Of a DNA stretch of 64,000 nucleotides, positions 23,172 through 34,541 are shown one piece after another; position 1 is the stretch's first letter, and each line of letters begins with the position of its first letter. The DNA comes from Zygnema cylindricum (taxonomy: Eukaryota > Streptophyta > Zygnematophyceae > Zygnematales > Zygnemataceae): the NCBI GenBank assembly GCA_037447655.1, contig JBBHKE010003435.1:136616-200615 (forward strand), written 5' to 3'. The notes under the pieces were generated by a model. The model was not told the DNA's origin. It saw nothing but the letters and a program-made list of their open reading frames with translations, and searched no databases. The position numbers and the translations under genes were made by a program.

Positions 23172-24430
23172 TCATTTTCCTGGGTGTTCAAATTTTACAG
23201 TTGGATAAAGTGATTCCAGCCTCGTTACCTCTGTCACACATTCGAAGGCATCCGTTGGAGATACAATGTGTAATGTCTCAAAGCTGAGGTTAATTAGAAG
23301 TAAAACAGGCGAAGCTTCCAACCATGGTTGTATTCGTGAGATTCCAATCTTAGTGAAAGGAATTTTGTCGAAACAAAGAACTCGCATTTGTGGAAGGATA
23401 AGAGGAGGACAAAAAGTGGTAAAGAAATCATCATTAGCATCAAAGGCTACAGTTTTGAGAGTGGCAAAGTTAATCCGTAAGAGGTCTCCAAACACATTTT
23501 TGTCATGAAAACCTACGAACGAAAGATTTTCAAGTTGGTAAGGCAAAGGTCGCGTCATAGTAATTTGTAGGTTAGAGGGGTCTCCCCTCCAGCGCAACAA
23601 ATTTCCGGTTTGAAAGCTCCGCAAGTTTTTGACTTCATTAATTACAACCTGAACGTCCTCATTGTCCCCATAGCCCACTTTCAAGTCCAATATTTCAAGG
23701 TTGGGAGTGTTCAAGTAAACGCGTTCCGTGCATGCATATATTGACAGTGAGGTCAAAAATTCCAAGCTTATTGATATCGGTACTGGATCATCCATGGAAC
23801 AATCCTTAAAGTACAATTTTTTCAGTCGAGGGAGGTGGGGGAGTAAATTTTGAAGAAAAAAAGACTGGCCTATGTTGTCGCCTTGAAGTAAGAGCACTTC
23901 AACATTTTCAATGTTCCAATTTCCCAAGAAAATAGAACACAGGGTCGGTGAAAACTGGCAGTTGACTAAGGACAATTCTTTTAAAGCCTTCATTTCACTT
24001 AAAGCATTGATGTGAAATTCAGTCAAGGAAGAACCAAATATATTTAGCTTGCAGAGACTTGCGCTTATTACTTTTGACCAGACTGAAATACAGACGGCCT
24101 GAAACTTCAAAGCAATTGTTAGTTCTTTAATATTCTGTGTGAGTTTCATTGCATGAACTAAACTACATTCATATCCGCCTATTATTGTGCAACTTCCATC
24201 TTCTTGGAACCACGCGTCAGGAAGGCGAGATCTCAACAGAGACACACTGGTAACTTCTCTCACTGCTTTGGCAAACTTCCTTGAAACAGTTGACAAGAAG
24301 AAGAGATCTTGAAATTCTCCACCGTCTGAAGAACGTAAAAGTATATCGGATAGAATTGGAAGAGGGCAGTCCTCTATGAAATTTGAACTGTCAGTTTCCT
24401 TAGAGTTTTTTCTACTTTCATTTCCGCCAT
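23172..24430 (-). pseudogene. F5, recent F4 duplicate with lost start frame
   Basis: The body is open from the F-box region to the stop at 23172 and almost identical to F4 after residue 140. The visible differences there are Pro to Leu in CPPPILPQ and Lys to Thr in SPKDAFE. At the family start ATG (24428-24430) one base is missing within the first 33 bases, so translation from it leaves the frame and stops after about 18 codons. The in-frame extension upstream reaches only GTG (near 24449) and no ATG that I can find before it. The next in-frame Met is deep in the protein (HAMKLTQ). It is probably a young pseudogene. A non-AUG start or a sequencing error are alternatives. The first 140 residues resemble F3 and F2 in places (SSNFI, GGEFQDL, ELTIAL). 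Confidence 0.75.
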
Positions 24431-24760
24431 GATTGCAGCTGTCGTCCACAGCTTCAGCTCGCTGCAGGCGGTAGGAAGGAGAGAGGCAAAACGTCCAAAA
24501 AGAATTTACGCGATTCGATAAGGAATTAGGAATGGAGAGGGAAGGTTTGCTTGTAAACCAGGTGGAGATTTGTACTTTACGAAAACCTAATATTGTGAAT
24601 TAAAGAATTTGCTCTGTTGGAAGAGAGAAAGACAGAAAAGTCCGAAAGAGAACTTTCCTCGAGTCAGATGGAAACCCTAAAATCAAAAACGAGGGCATAT
24701 CGAGCGAAAGGAAACCCTAAAATGGACAAGGCGGGGCAAGCACATATTCGGTTCGGAAAC
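24431..24760. repeat. Conserved upstream region of F5
   Basis: Counterpart of 19090-19420, ending at the same ATATTCGGTTCGG word. It contains the proximal AGCTGTCGTCCACAGC segment common to all five copies. Confidence 0.6.
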
Positions 24761-24889
24761 CTAACCGTACGGTCTCACACGAACGAAAAGGTACGATACG
24801 GCATGTACGATTGTACGATGTTCAAACTTCAATTTGGTGTTCACTGTCCACACTAACACTGTCCATCGTTGTTAGAGTTGATAACACTA

Positions 24890-25104
24890 CACCGTGAATC
24901 GTATTTAGCGTCAATGTTTTTTTCGTCTCTTAAAACATATTTTCTCCGTACACATTTGTCCAATTTTCAATTTAAGACCGCCATTCGTAAGATGAGAATA
25001 TTAACTTTCAATCGCAACCGTCAGAATGACAATAGGACAAGTGTGTACGGAGAAAATATGTTTTAAGAGGACAAAAATATTGACGCTAAATACGATTCAC
25101 GGTG
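24890..25104. mobile_element. Clean MITE, CACCG-TIR family, 215 bp
   Basis: Almost perfect terminal inverted repeats of about 75 bp, starting CACCGTGAATCGTATTTAGC on both strands, flanked by TA on each side (24888-24889, 25105-25106). The central part holds the family core TTTCAATCGCAACCGTCAG. Long TIRs, no ORF and TA duplications fit a Tc1/mariner-related MITE. It defines the family also seen at 5842, 6328, 6525, 11444 and 40119. Confidence 0.85.
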
Positions 25105-25484
25105 TAGTTAAGTCGTGACGTGTTTTTAGCCGAAAATCATAAACCGGCCGTACCCGAATATATTTTTCTTTTTTGAATCACCCGGCCGAATCCGGCCGGC
25201 CCCAAAAATTTGGCACCCTAGTAGTCCGTTCCCGATCCGACGCGGCCCGGCCGGTACGGACCTGGTAGGGATTCGGGTGCCAAATTTTGCCCGATTGTTA
25301 CCTCTGCCGTACTTCGACTTCCAATTTTTCACGCTGTTCTTCAAAGTGCTCTTTAAAGAGGACCGCCCTCTATTCCGGAGCCTTAACCAAGTCGGTACGG
25401 GAGCAAGTCCTGCTGACGTATGCAATAGTACGGTCGGAATTCTGGGCAGCATTTATCAAATAAACTCATATATAGTCGCCAAAT

Positions 25485-25931
25485 TTGTTGTGGATACGAG
25501 GGATTTTCTCAAGATCACCTCCGACACTCAATGCAAGGAACTTTGTCAGCACTCTTCCCTTCCCTCCTCCTCCTCCTCCCACTTCTCCTCCTCCCACTAC
25601 TACACCTCCAGCTACTCTTCCTTCCCCTCCTCTTCCTCCTCCTACGACTCCTCCTCCAACTATTCTTCCTTCCCCTCCTCCTCCTGATCTCACTTCCCCT
25701 CCTCCCACAAATCCTCCTCCAGCCACTCTTCCTTCCCTTCCTCCTCTTCCTCCCACTTCTTCTCCTTCTTCTACTATTCCGTCCATTAATCCTCTTCCCC
25801 CTTTTTGTCCTCCCTCTTCCCCAACCGGGCAGGTATTGGGAAGCCCTCACTACACCGGAGCTGTAATAATAATAATTCCCACTTTGATTTCACCGCTAAG
25901 TGTCTCTTATTATTTTCTTTTTCTTTTTTAG
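25485..25931 (+). CDS. Proline-rich region, probable exon of a root-cap-like gene
   Basis: The 25560-25830 stretch is C/T-rich and in this frame encodes a long Pro/Thr/Ser-rich segment (LPFPPPPPPTSPPPTTTPPA and similar). Such linkers are typical of extracellular plant cell-wall proteins. GT donors occur near 25831 and 25910. The phase needed by the domain exon at 26492 is met by the second, so the coding 3' end probably lies before 25931. The start at 25485 is simply the first start in this frame; upstream exons may exist. Other frames across the tract are Ser/Leu/Arg-rich shadows. It could instead be a plain CT microsatellite with no coding role. Confidence 0.35.
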   Translation: MLWIRGIFSRSPPTLNARNFVSTLPFPPPPPPTSPPPTTTPPATLPSPPLPPPTTPPPTILPSPPPPDLTSPPPTNPPPATLPSLPPLPPTSSPSSTIPSINPLPPFCPPSSPTGQVLGSPHYTGAVIIIIPTLISPLSVSYYFLFLF

Positions 25932-26491
25932 TGTCTTTTTTCTAAATGCACACCAGTTGTCGTAAGTTTCAAATGTCCATTTCGTTTTTTCACTGGTAAA
26001 GTTGTCGAATTATCTTCTTTTTTTCCGACCTATAATTGCTTTTCTACAAATCAATTTCACAGATAAAAGTTATAGAGTTCTTCTTTATCTGAATTCGTTT
26101 TGTTCGAAAAACTAATTTCTACTTCAATTCTGACCTTCACATGGTTCAAAATTCTTGCACTGTTTGTTTTTTTTCCATTGCGAACATTTTTTTTTACAGA
26201 TTTAAAATTGACTTTTCCGCTGATTTTAAGATTAAGCCAAAAAATTACAATTCCAACACTCATCAAAAAGGCATCTTTAAACTAATTAAACTAAATTTGA
26301 AAATTCCAGTGGAAGTGACTGTGGCACTACAATAATTCCTTTTTTATTTTCCTGTTTTGGGTCTTTTTTCATAACTTCCATCAATTTTTCTTTAGATACT
26401 TAATCTAATTATGTCTACATTAATTCTCTCTGGTTTTTTGTGGCCCCTCAGTTTCCTCCTTCCCTTTTCTGTTTTTTTTTGTATTTTTCCA

Positions 26492-27035
26492 GGTCTGCCC
26501 GCAAAAATTTACTGCATGTTGAGTGACTCCCATTTACACATTAATGTTTTCCATGGAGGAAGATTCGACCGATGGGGTACAAACCCCCATAAATCCCTCA
26601 CATGGATCCAACAAATCGCTCTTTTCTGGGGACACCACATTATTTATTTGGCGGTTCGAGAAGGTTTCGACTGGAAATAAGGAAATGGGTACTTGAAAGA
26701 AACAACTAAACGGAGTCCAAGTAGTCCTGCTTAAACCCAACTACTCTATGACATTTTTTGATAACCAAATGAAAATCAAACGGGTGGCGGCAAAAAAACA
26801 AAGTGGAGACGATGAAGAAGTCGACGTTTACGAAATTGACATTGAGGCGGTGATTACAATGTTGCTGATTTTGCAACCGGAAATTGCACTTCTCCGAACA
26901 AAAGTCGATGGAGTTGTTCATTTTAGTATCGAATTCCCTTTCTTATTCAAAAATAAGTTGAATATCTCAATTCTCAGTCATCCCCCTCAATTTCCTCAAA
27001 TATCACACTCGATGAACTCCCACTTCTTCTACTAG
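26492..27035 (+). CDS. Root-cap-like domain exons (PF06830-type), possibly decayed
   Basis: After a pyrimidine-rich acceptor (TTTTTCCAG before 26492) the reading CMLSDSHLHINVFHGG, then SLTWIQQIALFWGHHIIYLA matches the family pattern in which a SDxNLHIN motif precedes TWVQ and a beta-strand pair. A second open stretch from 26748 (MTFFDNQMKIK, then VDVYEIDIEAVI, then GVVHFSIEFPFLF) fits the later strands of the domain. Family: Root cap/LEA-like extracellular proteins of land plants and relatives, biochemical role unclear. A stop codon at 26678-26680 separates the two stretches. A short intron or a frameshift must intervene, and I could not place it. The proline-rich part upstream supports a secreted wall protein. 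27036-27106 is pyrimidine-rich and non-coding. Confidence 0.5.
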
Positions 27036-27106
27036 ACATTTCTCCAATTGTTTCTCATTTCTTCCTTCTAACATTTCCCCCCTTCTATCCACTGTTTCCA
27101 CTTTTT

Positions 27107-27310
27107 TTGGCCATCAACAGTTACAAACAAAAACTTGTTCGAAACGAGTTCCTCAAAGTCGATGTCGTCCCGAAGACAATGGAGAGGGATTCTTGGATGG
27201 TGACGTCACAGATTTTGAGACAAAAGATCTTTTCAAGCCAAATTGTGTCTTTTTCTGATTCGCTTGACCTGACAAAATGGATGAAAAAACTGTGGCGGCG
27301 ATCGAAATGA
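27107..27310 (+). other. Unassigned ORF after the root-cap-like exons
   Basis: About 67 codons with mixed composition (NSYKQKLVRNEFLKVDVVPK). It follows a pyrimidine-rich stretch ending in CAACAG near 27120, so it could be a last exon of the gene above. No family recognised. Confidence 0.22.
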
Positions 27311-28448
27311 GTACGCGATCGGCGGTCGAGAGTGGGTATTGGTCGGTTTGCCTCGAAAAATGGCAGTAAACTGAGAGTATTTTAAGCTTTTATAGAACTT
27401 CAGAATGCATTTTTAATGTGAAGTGGGAGAGAGGTGGAGTTAGAAGTCCATGGAGGTGGTGTTGGCGGAAAGAAAGCAATATTTTACTGATTGTAAAAGA
27501 AAATTTATTGATAAAATGCAGAAAAGATAAATTATGCAAATAAGACGGTTGTGAAAATCTTATAAAAAACCCTACAAAACCCTAAAAATGTTTTGGTCCC
27601 TTTTCAGGCAGTGGCTGTTAGTTTCATTCTATTGATTACGATAACTAGAAATGCGAAAGTTAATTTTTGGAATTCGAGTCCAAAATTAAGTATACTTTTG
27701 TTTATTTTTCTATATAAAATCGTTTTGATATGCAAATTTTGTATCCTTATGTTCAATGCCCAACATATAGTATATGATGTGCAATGTTTTCATTCAATGT
27801 TCCACATTTAATGTCCATTTTTTTGATGCTTTTTTGGAGTTGCAAATTTTATGCTTAACTTTTAAATGTAACATTCAAGGTTTGTTGTTTTCTATAAGGT
27901 AAAAAATTTGATGTTGGAAAAAAAAAGGGAAAGGTAAACCAAATATAATGAAAAAACAAAAAGAGAAAAAACGGTTTCCCTAAGAAATGTTCTTTCCTAA
28001 CAAACCTACTCCACATTTCTACGATGTTTCCCTCAAAAGCCTAAACTTCTGTGTGCGATTCCACACTATTTGGTTTTAGGTTATTTTATGGTACAATGTA
28101 TGCCAGTATTCGGGTCGCGGTCAGGGTACCTCAGTTTGACATTTTGGATCTTAAACTTTGGTTCCCCTCTCCTTCCATTTCCCCTCTCCCCTTTCTTTAA
28201 TGTCTTATATTCTCTCTCCTCTCTCCCTTGTCCCCTATCCCATCAATCCTTCCCTCGGCCTCCCCTCTCTCTCAATACACTACACATGAGAAGTAGGGAG
28301 CCACGAGAATACAAGTCTCCCATAGCCATTTGACACTTGCAATAGTAAGATAAAACTCCCAGAATTCGTTTAAAAGTTGGATTGAAAAAACATAATAAAA
28401 AAAAATCTCATTAAGCAAAAAAAAAAAAAAAAAAAACATGATGAAGGA
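27311..28448. other. Intergenic, nothing recognised
   Basis: AT-rich sequence with a C/T-rich part (28150-28270) and an A-run (28418-28437) just before copia element E. Short ORFs have no features. Confidence 0.6.
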
Positions 28449-28453
28449 CTACA

Positions 28454-30354
28454 TATTATTTTAAACAGTGAACTCTCAGCGAGTCATCTGTGAGAAAGGG
28501 CGATGAGATGATCTCGTCGCTGAGGCAGCGATGACCAGCGACGAAGTAGTATCACTTTTAGCATGTCGACAGACGTCACAATATTCCACGCGTCAGTCGA
28601 AGAAAGCGAAATACTTGATGACATCCGACGGTCTGATATCAACGCGGATTTGACGGACAGACCACATTAAGGTTCGATTGTCGGCGAGCAAATATTCTAT
28701 TAGTCTAGTAGAAAGTCGGTGGCTAATTCACCACCAGGTACACTCTGTCGTAATACTTAGGGTGAAGATCCATCAAGCGAAAAGTGGCGTAGTTTACAGA
28801 AATCCGCGACTTTCCGTACCAAATCGTACCGCCTATTTTGTTTTTATACGAACTACAACATTACAGAGAATCTTGCCGATACTCGACGAAGGTCTTGGAG
28901 GTAATACTGGCCGTCGGATTTTCATCTTCGAGGAGTTCGCTTCATTTTTTTCTGTAACTGTCAACCCATTTTTTTTGTAGCAACCCACCTCGAGGAGGTG
29001 GGTTGGCAGATACAGAAAAAAAAAATAGTGACACGCTGGACGATTAAGCTAAGTGTCAGTGTCATGATGGAAAACCAACGAAAAATCTTAAGATTTGCAC
29101 ATGACACACGGTTTCCAAAATACAACCGAAAATAAAAACGATATTTCGTAACATTCCCTCGTCACGCTATTTTCGGCAACTTTTGTTCGTCACACTATTT
29201 CTCTCAAAGGACTTTCGTTATGTTCGAAAACTGAAACCATAGTTCAAAAGTAGGTGAAAGTACACCCATACAATATGCCTATTGTACGCAAAAAATACAA
29301 TATACCCTTAAGACCCATATTGTATTGGCCGCAAAATGAAATAAAATAGTAACAGGGTTGAGTTGCACATCGTTCGATAGAGAATTAAACGTCATGTCTA
29401 AATTTTGAAAAACATTCCGACAAAAAAATATTTTTCTGTGAGTTTTGAGGTATTTTATATTTATACCGTCAGATTTGGACGATCGGACGGTCGCTGATCA
29501 AATAAGCGACTTAAGAAGGTCACATGAAAAGCCCATAACACAACTTACGATAAAGGCGCCGACAAAAGGCCTACAATTGAAACGCCTACTTTTGAACTAT
29601 GACTGAAACCCTAAAAAATGAGTTGGCGTCTGCAAAATGTACAAAAGTTATGTTGTATGATTACTTCGTACACAAGTACATGGTACGCGAGTCAAGATTT
29701 GAAGTTAAGTTTGTCGGTGCTACAAATCTGAAAGATATTCGATATCTAATTGTAGCTTGCATGGCGCCAGTCAATTTAAAACACGTGGCTTACAAACTCT
29801 ATGTGATAAAACTTCGACTCAATCGACCCGGTGCGTAAAGTTTGCCGTACAATTACAAAAACGTATGATGGAACTTCACCCTTAAAGTTGTACCGTTCAG
29901 TTTGAATAGTTTAGGGACAAACCAAAGTTATCCGCCGCAAGAAATTGTACTTCGGATTAATTGTACTAGGTAGTGGAACCGACAATACGATAGTGCGCTT
30001 ACAGTGATCTTATTGGTAGATAGGTAGTTAGATAGGCGTATTTTTTTAAATTAGAACTTAGACGTTTGATAGAACTCAACTTGTAGAAGTTCACTAAGGA
30101 AGGTGACTTTTAAGGTTGTTTTGTGTGTATGTCACTTTGTGACTAATCACAGTTTGTGCTTAAAACTCTGTCAGTATATTGTGTTAAGTGTGAGCTCTAA
30201 GTGAGTTGTGTTGTAAGCCTAAGTGGCTTTTTGTAGTGTTAAGTGTAAGCTGGTCAAAGTTGGCCATTTGTGTGGTACTTTTGGGTTGCCTTTTGCTCAA
30301 TTAAATGGGTGACTCTGCAGCTTCTGGTAGTGTCCCAGTTGCTGCAAAGCAACA
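28454..30354 (+). repeat. 5' LTR of element E (1,901 bp with insertion)
   Basis: It aligns to the 3' LTR at both ends; the middle is replaced by a 1,122-bp insertion. The LTR start is rich in short palindromes (GAGATGATCTC, and TCGTCGCTG facing CAGCGACGA near 28520-28555). The gag ATG lies at 30305, inside the LTR and 50 bases before its end. Confidence 0.88.
28760..29881. mobile_element. Harbinger-like non-autonomous transposon, 1,122 bp
   Basis: Terminal inverted repeats GGGTGAAGATCCATC and (other strand) GGGTGAAGTTCCATC. Target duplication TTA on both sides (28757-28759, 29882-29884). The 3' LTR of the same copia element keeps the undisrupted site (near 34850), with one TTA. A 3-bp TWA-type duplication and a G-rich TIR fit PIF/Harbinger. 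The interior holds an 11-bp-stem palindrome (28981-29005) and a second inverted pair (near 29236 and 29583). There is no transposase. Confidence 0.87.
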
Positions 30355-31240
30355 GGTTATAGGCCCACAGCCCAAAGTACCTAGGTTGGATGGAGACAAC
30401 TACTTATATTGGAGAGGAATGATGAAGCTTTACTTTCTCGAAAGAGAACTCATGAATGTGGTGGACGGTTCCCTTACCGAAACAGATCCTACATGGAGCA
30501 AGAAGAATACACAGTGTGTCAGTGCACTCATGCACGCACTATCTTTGGAAATCAGAATGGCGCACATTCAGATGGACAAGGCGAAAGAAATTTGGACATC
30601 CTTGGGAGATATGTATCAACATACGAATGTTCAGCAAACAAATGATAACTGCTACAAGTATTTTTGAGTATAAGTACAATGGTGGTCGCATCTCTGATTA
30701 TTATTATGGTCTTAGGAAGCTGTTTTTAGAAAATGCATGCTCACGAGGTGTTTTTTCAGCTGCATAGCAAGCCATGTTGCTTATGAGGGGTTTGCCTAAG
30801 GGATATAAAAACGCCTCTGATGCACTAAAGAAAATAGATCAGTCATCTTGAAATCTAATAATGACAATTCAACTGGTGTTAGAACAAGTATCTACTAATC
30901 TAGCAATGAAAGAAAGCAAGACAGGACAAGTATTAAACACACAGTTTCAGAATAGAAATCAATATCAGCGAGATCGACCAACTAACAACCCATGGGCATG
31001 TTTTTATTGTTTCAACAAGGGTCATTTGGTAAGTGAATGTCCATTTTTGAAAAAGGACACCTTGACACGAAATTTTCGCGAAGGATGGAACAACAACCGG
31101 CACTCTTCCAACAAAGGAAAACCTTACAAACAACCAAAAAAGACATTTGTTTTTTCTGCCAAAAAGGAGAATGTCTTAGAAAAAGGAGGAGACAAAGTTA
31201 ATAAACAAATCAGCAATTTTCCAATTGTGATAGGAAAGGA
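30305..31240 (+). pseudogene. gag remnant of element E
   Basis: The reading starts at ATG 30305 in the LTR and runs through the primer site into a UBN2-like capsid region (VPRLDGDNYLYWRGMM, then EIRMAHIQMDKAKEIW). The frame shifts near 30660. Later stretches (GRISDYYYGLRKLF, MLLMRGLPKGYKNA) show stops. The nucleocapsid zinc knuckle CX2CX4HX4C near 31000 is intact. Known role: capsid of the cytoplasmic virus-like particle. Confidence 0.75.
30355..30367 (+). promoter_or_regulatory. Primer-binding site of E (half initiator tRNA-Met type)
   Basis: GGTTATAGGCCCA directly abuts the LTR end CAACA. It is complementary, with one mismatch, to the anticodon-stem region of eukaryotic initiator tRNA-Met (UGGGCCCAUAACC), not to the tRNA 3' end. 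It is read as VIGP within the gag frame. Confidence 0.8.
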
Positions 31241-34200
31241 AATGTTTGTAATGACAAGTGCAAGATTTGGACCAAAGGAGAAAACCTGGATTATCGACAC
31301 AAATGTTTGTAATGACAAGTGCAAGATTCGGACCAAAGGAGAAAACTTGGATTATGGACATAACAGCATCTGCCCACATGTGCGGCGACAGGGAGCTATT
31401 CGAAACTCTCGAGCCAATCTCACCACAAAAAATCTATTATGGAGATGACAGTTATGTAGTTGCAAGCTCGAAAAGAAAGGTGAATCTTAAACTCAAAATA
31501 GACGGTGAGACAGTAGATAGGACTTTGAATGATGTGTTATATATTTTATAATTCAGTAAAAAATTGTTTTGCACATCCTTGGTAGAGAGCGAAGGATTTG
31601 AAGTAAATCTTAAGCATGGAAAACAAGTAGTCAGTATGAATGGATTTGTTGCTGCTGTTGGAACTAGAGGAGAAAATATGATGTACAAGCTTGATTTTGC
31701 TGAAGAATTTAATGGAAAGAAGGTTATGTACTCAGCTGTAACAAATGACCATGATATATGGCATAAAAGACTAGGGCATGTTCATCGAAAAATGTTAGGG
31801 AAAATGGTGAAAATGATATAATAAAAGGATTAAAATTATCCCAAGATAAGTCAAATGAATTATATGATGGATGTGCCTTAGGAAAAATTCACAAATAACC
31901 ATTTCCAACTGAAAGTAGTCATAGAGCTAAGAGAGTTTTAGAAATAAAACATTCGGATATTTGGTCTTCCAAAATATCGTCTATGGGGGGGGTCCGATAA
32001 ATGCTTACACTAACGGATGATTTTTCAAGATTTACCAATGTGTACTTTCTGAAAAAGAAGAGTTAAATTTTTTGAATGCATTCAAGAATACAAACTCTGG
32101 AGCGAAAAGATACATGGAGTTCCCATCCTAACTCTCACATCCGATAACGGAGGAGAATATGTCTCACAGGTGTTTTCGGATTTTCTCAAAAAACATGGAA
32201 TTACACGCCAACAGACAATTCCATACACACCTGAACAAAAAAGAGTTGCAGAGAGATTAAATAGAACACTAGTAGAATGTGCTCGGACAATGTTGGCGGA
32301 TAAAGGAGTAAGTGTGAAATATTGGGAAAAGGCTTTGAATTGTGCTCCTTATATTAAAAAAAGACTAGAAAGTAAAGCAACTCTATGAAAGACACCTTAT
32401 GAACTATGGACAAAAGAGAAACCAGATGTTTGTCATTTTAGAGTATTCGGCAGTAAAGTGTTTATACATAACAATGATCCAAGTAGATGGAAAATGGAGC
32501 CAAAAGGAAAGCTTGGCATCCTACTAGGATATCATAATAATGCAAAAGGATATAGAGTTAATATACCAGGCACTGATTAAATTGTAGTCGCTAGAAATAT
32601 CCTTGTGAAAGATGAATCGGATTCAGCGGATGTATTTGCTCTAACACCCGAACAAAGAAAAGAAAGGGAGATGGAGTACATTATCATAGACAAAGTAAGA
32701 CAAGTAGCTGAAGAGAAGTCTGTTACTCTTGAGACCAAAATATGACTCCCCAGACATAAACAAATGACTCCACAGAACTCGAGATAGATAACTCTGATCG
32801 CCTACCAGATATTACAAGAATTTCAAGGAGAGAACCCTCGATTCTATTGTCAAATTTTCCAGGGGGGAAAAGGACTAGCACAAGGGAGAAAAGAATAAGT
32901 TCGATACTAAAGGATTCAACGACAATGTATGCACACTTGGCTGCATCCAGAGAACGCTAAACCATTGAAGAAGCATTTTTTGTACCACAAAACTAACATT
33001 GGATTGAAGCTGCGAATGACGAAATGCAGTCAATTATGGCGGCCCAAACTTGGGAATTGGTCGAGCTGCCACCAGATCGAAAAGCTTTTGGAAGTAAGTG
33101 GGTATTTAAGGTAAAATTAAATCCAGACAATACAATTGAAAGATATAAAGCTAGGCTAGTTGCTAAAGGTTATAATCAAAAAGAAGGACTTGACTTTGAA
33201 GAAATGTTTTCACCAGTAGTCAGATTTCCCACTGTCAGAATTTTGCTTATCTTGGCAGCTATAGAAAATATGGAAATACATCAGATGGATGTTAAATCTG
33301 CCTTTCTACACGGGGAATTAGAGGAGGTTATCTATATGAAGCAACCAGAAATGTATGAAGAGAAAGGAAAAGAAAACCTTGTCTGTAAATAACTAAAATT
33401 ATTATACGGATTGAAACAAGCCCCACGTCAGTGGAACCTTAAGTTAGATGAATTTCTTACTAAGATGGGATTTGTCAGAACTAGTTCGGACCATTCTGTC
33501 TACATTATGGAAGGAGATGATGGGGTGATTTACATAGCAGTATATGTAGATGATCTACGCATAATGAGCAAATCATTGACAGAAATAAACAATGTAAAGA
33601 GGGCCTTGAATACTAGGTTCGAAATGAAAGATTTAGGAGAAGCAAAATACATCCTTGAAATACAAGTGGATAGGGATAGACAAAACAAAATAATTAGGTT
33701 GACACAGATGGAAGCCATAGGGAACATGTTAGAAAGATTTGAAATGTCAGATTCAAAAAGAAGTTTAACTCCGATGGAAAACAAGCAAAAACTAGAAGGA
33801 CTAGCAACTTCCTACGAAGTTTTGATAAGAGATGAGTCAGAAGAAGAAAATTTGAGTGATATTCCTTATAGGCAAGTAGTTGGTAGCCTAATTTATTTTA
33901 TGAAATGTACTCGTCCTGACAGTACTCCTGCTGTAGGAGTACTTAGCAAAAGTCTACAAAATCCGAAAAAGGCAAACTAAGATGCTGCAAAAAGAGTCCT
34001 GAAATATCTATCAGGGACAAGAAATTTATATCTAAACTTGGGAGGAACAAAAGTCAAGATCAACACCTGGAGCAACGCCAGCTATAGCGACATACCAAGC
34101 AGAAAATCAACAACTGGATATGTGTTGCAGATTGGGACAAAAACTTGTTGTTGGAGTAGCAAGCTCCAAAGGGTCCCAGCTCAATCAACTATGGAAGTTG

Positions 34201-34500
34201 AGTATATGGCAGCAAGCGCTGCGTTAAAGGAGCTATTATGGGTTAAGTCGATTTTACAAGAGTTAGGATTTATGCAGAACGGGGCACAAGTAGTCTGGTG
34301 TGACAACCAGGCAGCCATATCTATTGCATCCAACCCAAGTCACCATTTTAAAAGAAAACATATGGATACACAGCTGCATTTTGTTATGGAAAAAGTTTTT
34401 GCTAAAATCATAAAACTCCAATACCTGCCAGACTAAAAGATGGTTGGCGACATGTTAACAAAGGCGTTACCCGCTCCAAAATTGACATATTGCATGACAG
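31241..34500 (+). pseudogene. pol remnant of element E
   Basis: The protease region is disrupted by a direct 61-bp duplication (31241 and 31302), and the catalytic DSG-type triplet reads DIT in the second copy. Integrase is in several pieces (31564-31821, 32170-32388) with stops at 31822 and 32389. RT spans about 33024-33800 with the YVDD motif and one stop near 33392. RNase H is open at 34038-34436; the first catalytic Asp appears as Asn (WSNASY), and the later STMEVEYMA and WCDNQAA blocks are present. A G-run of eight lies at 31985. Confidence 0.8.
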
Positions 34501-34541
34501 CATGTGGACTAAGAGAATGAAATTTTAAAGTTTAGGTGGAG

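Noticed and set aside
25515-25866. Arg/Gly-rich (minus) and Leu-rich (plus) ORFs over the CT-rich tract
   Set aside because: Shadows of the same low-complexity tract; only the Pro-rich frame has plausible context.
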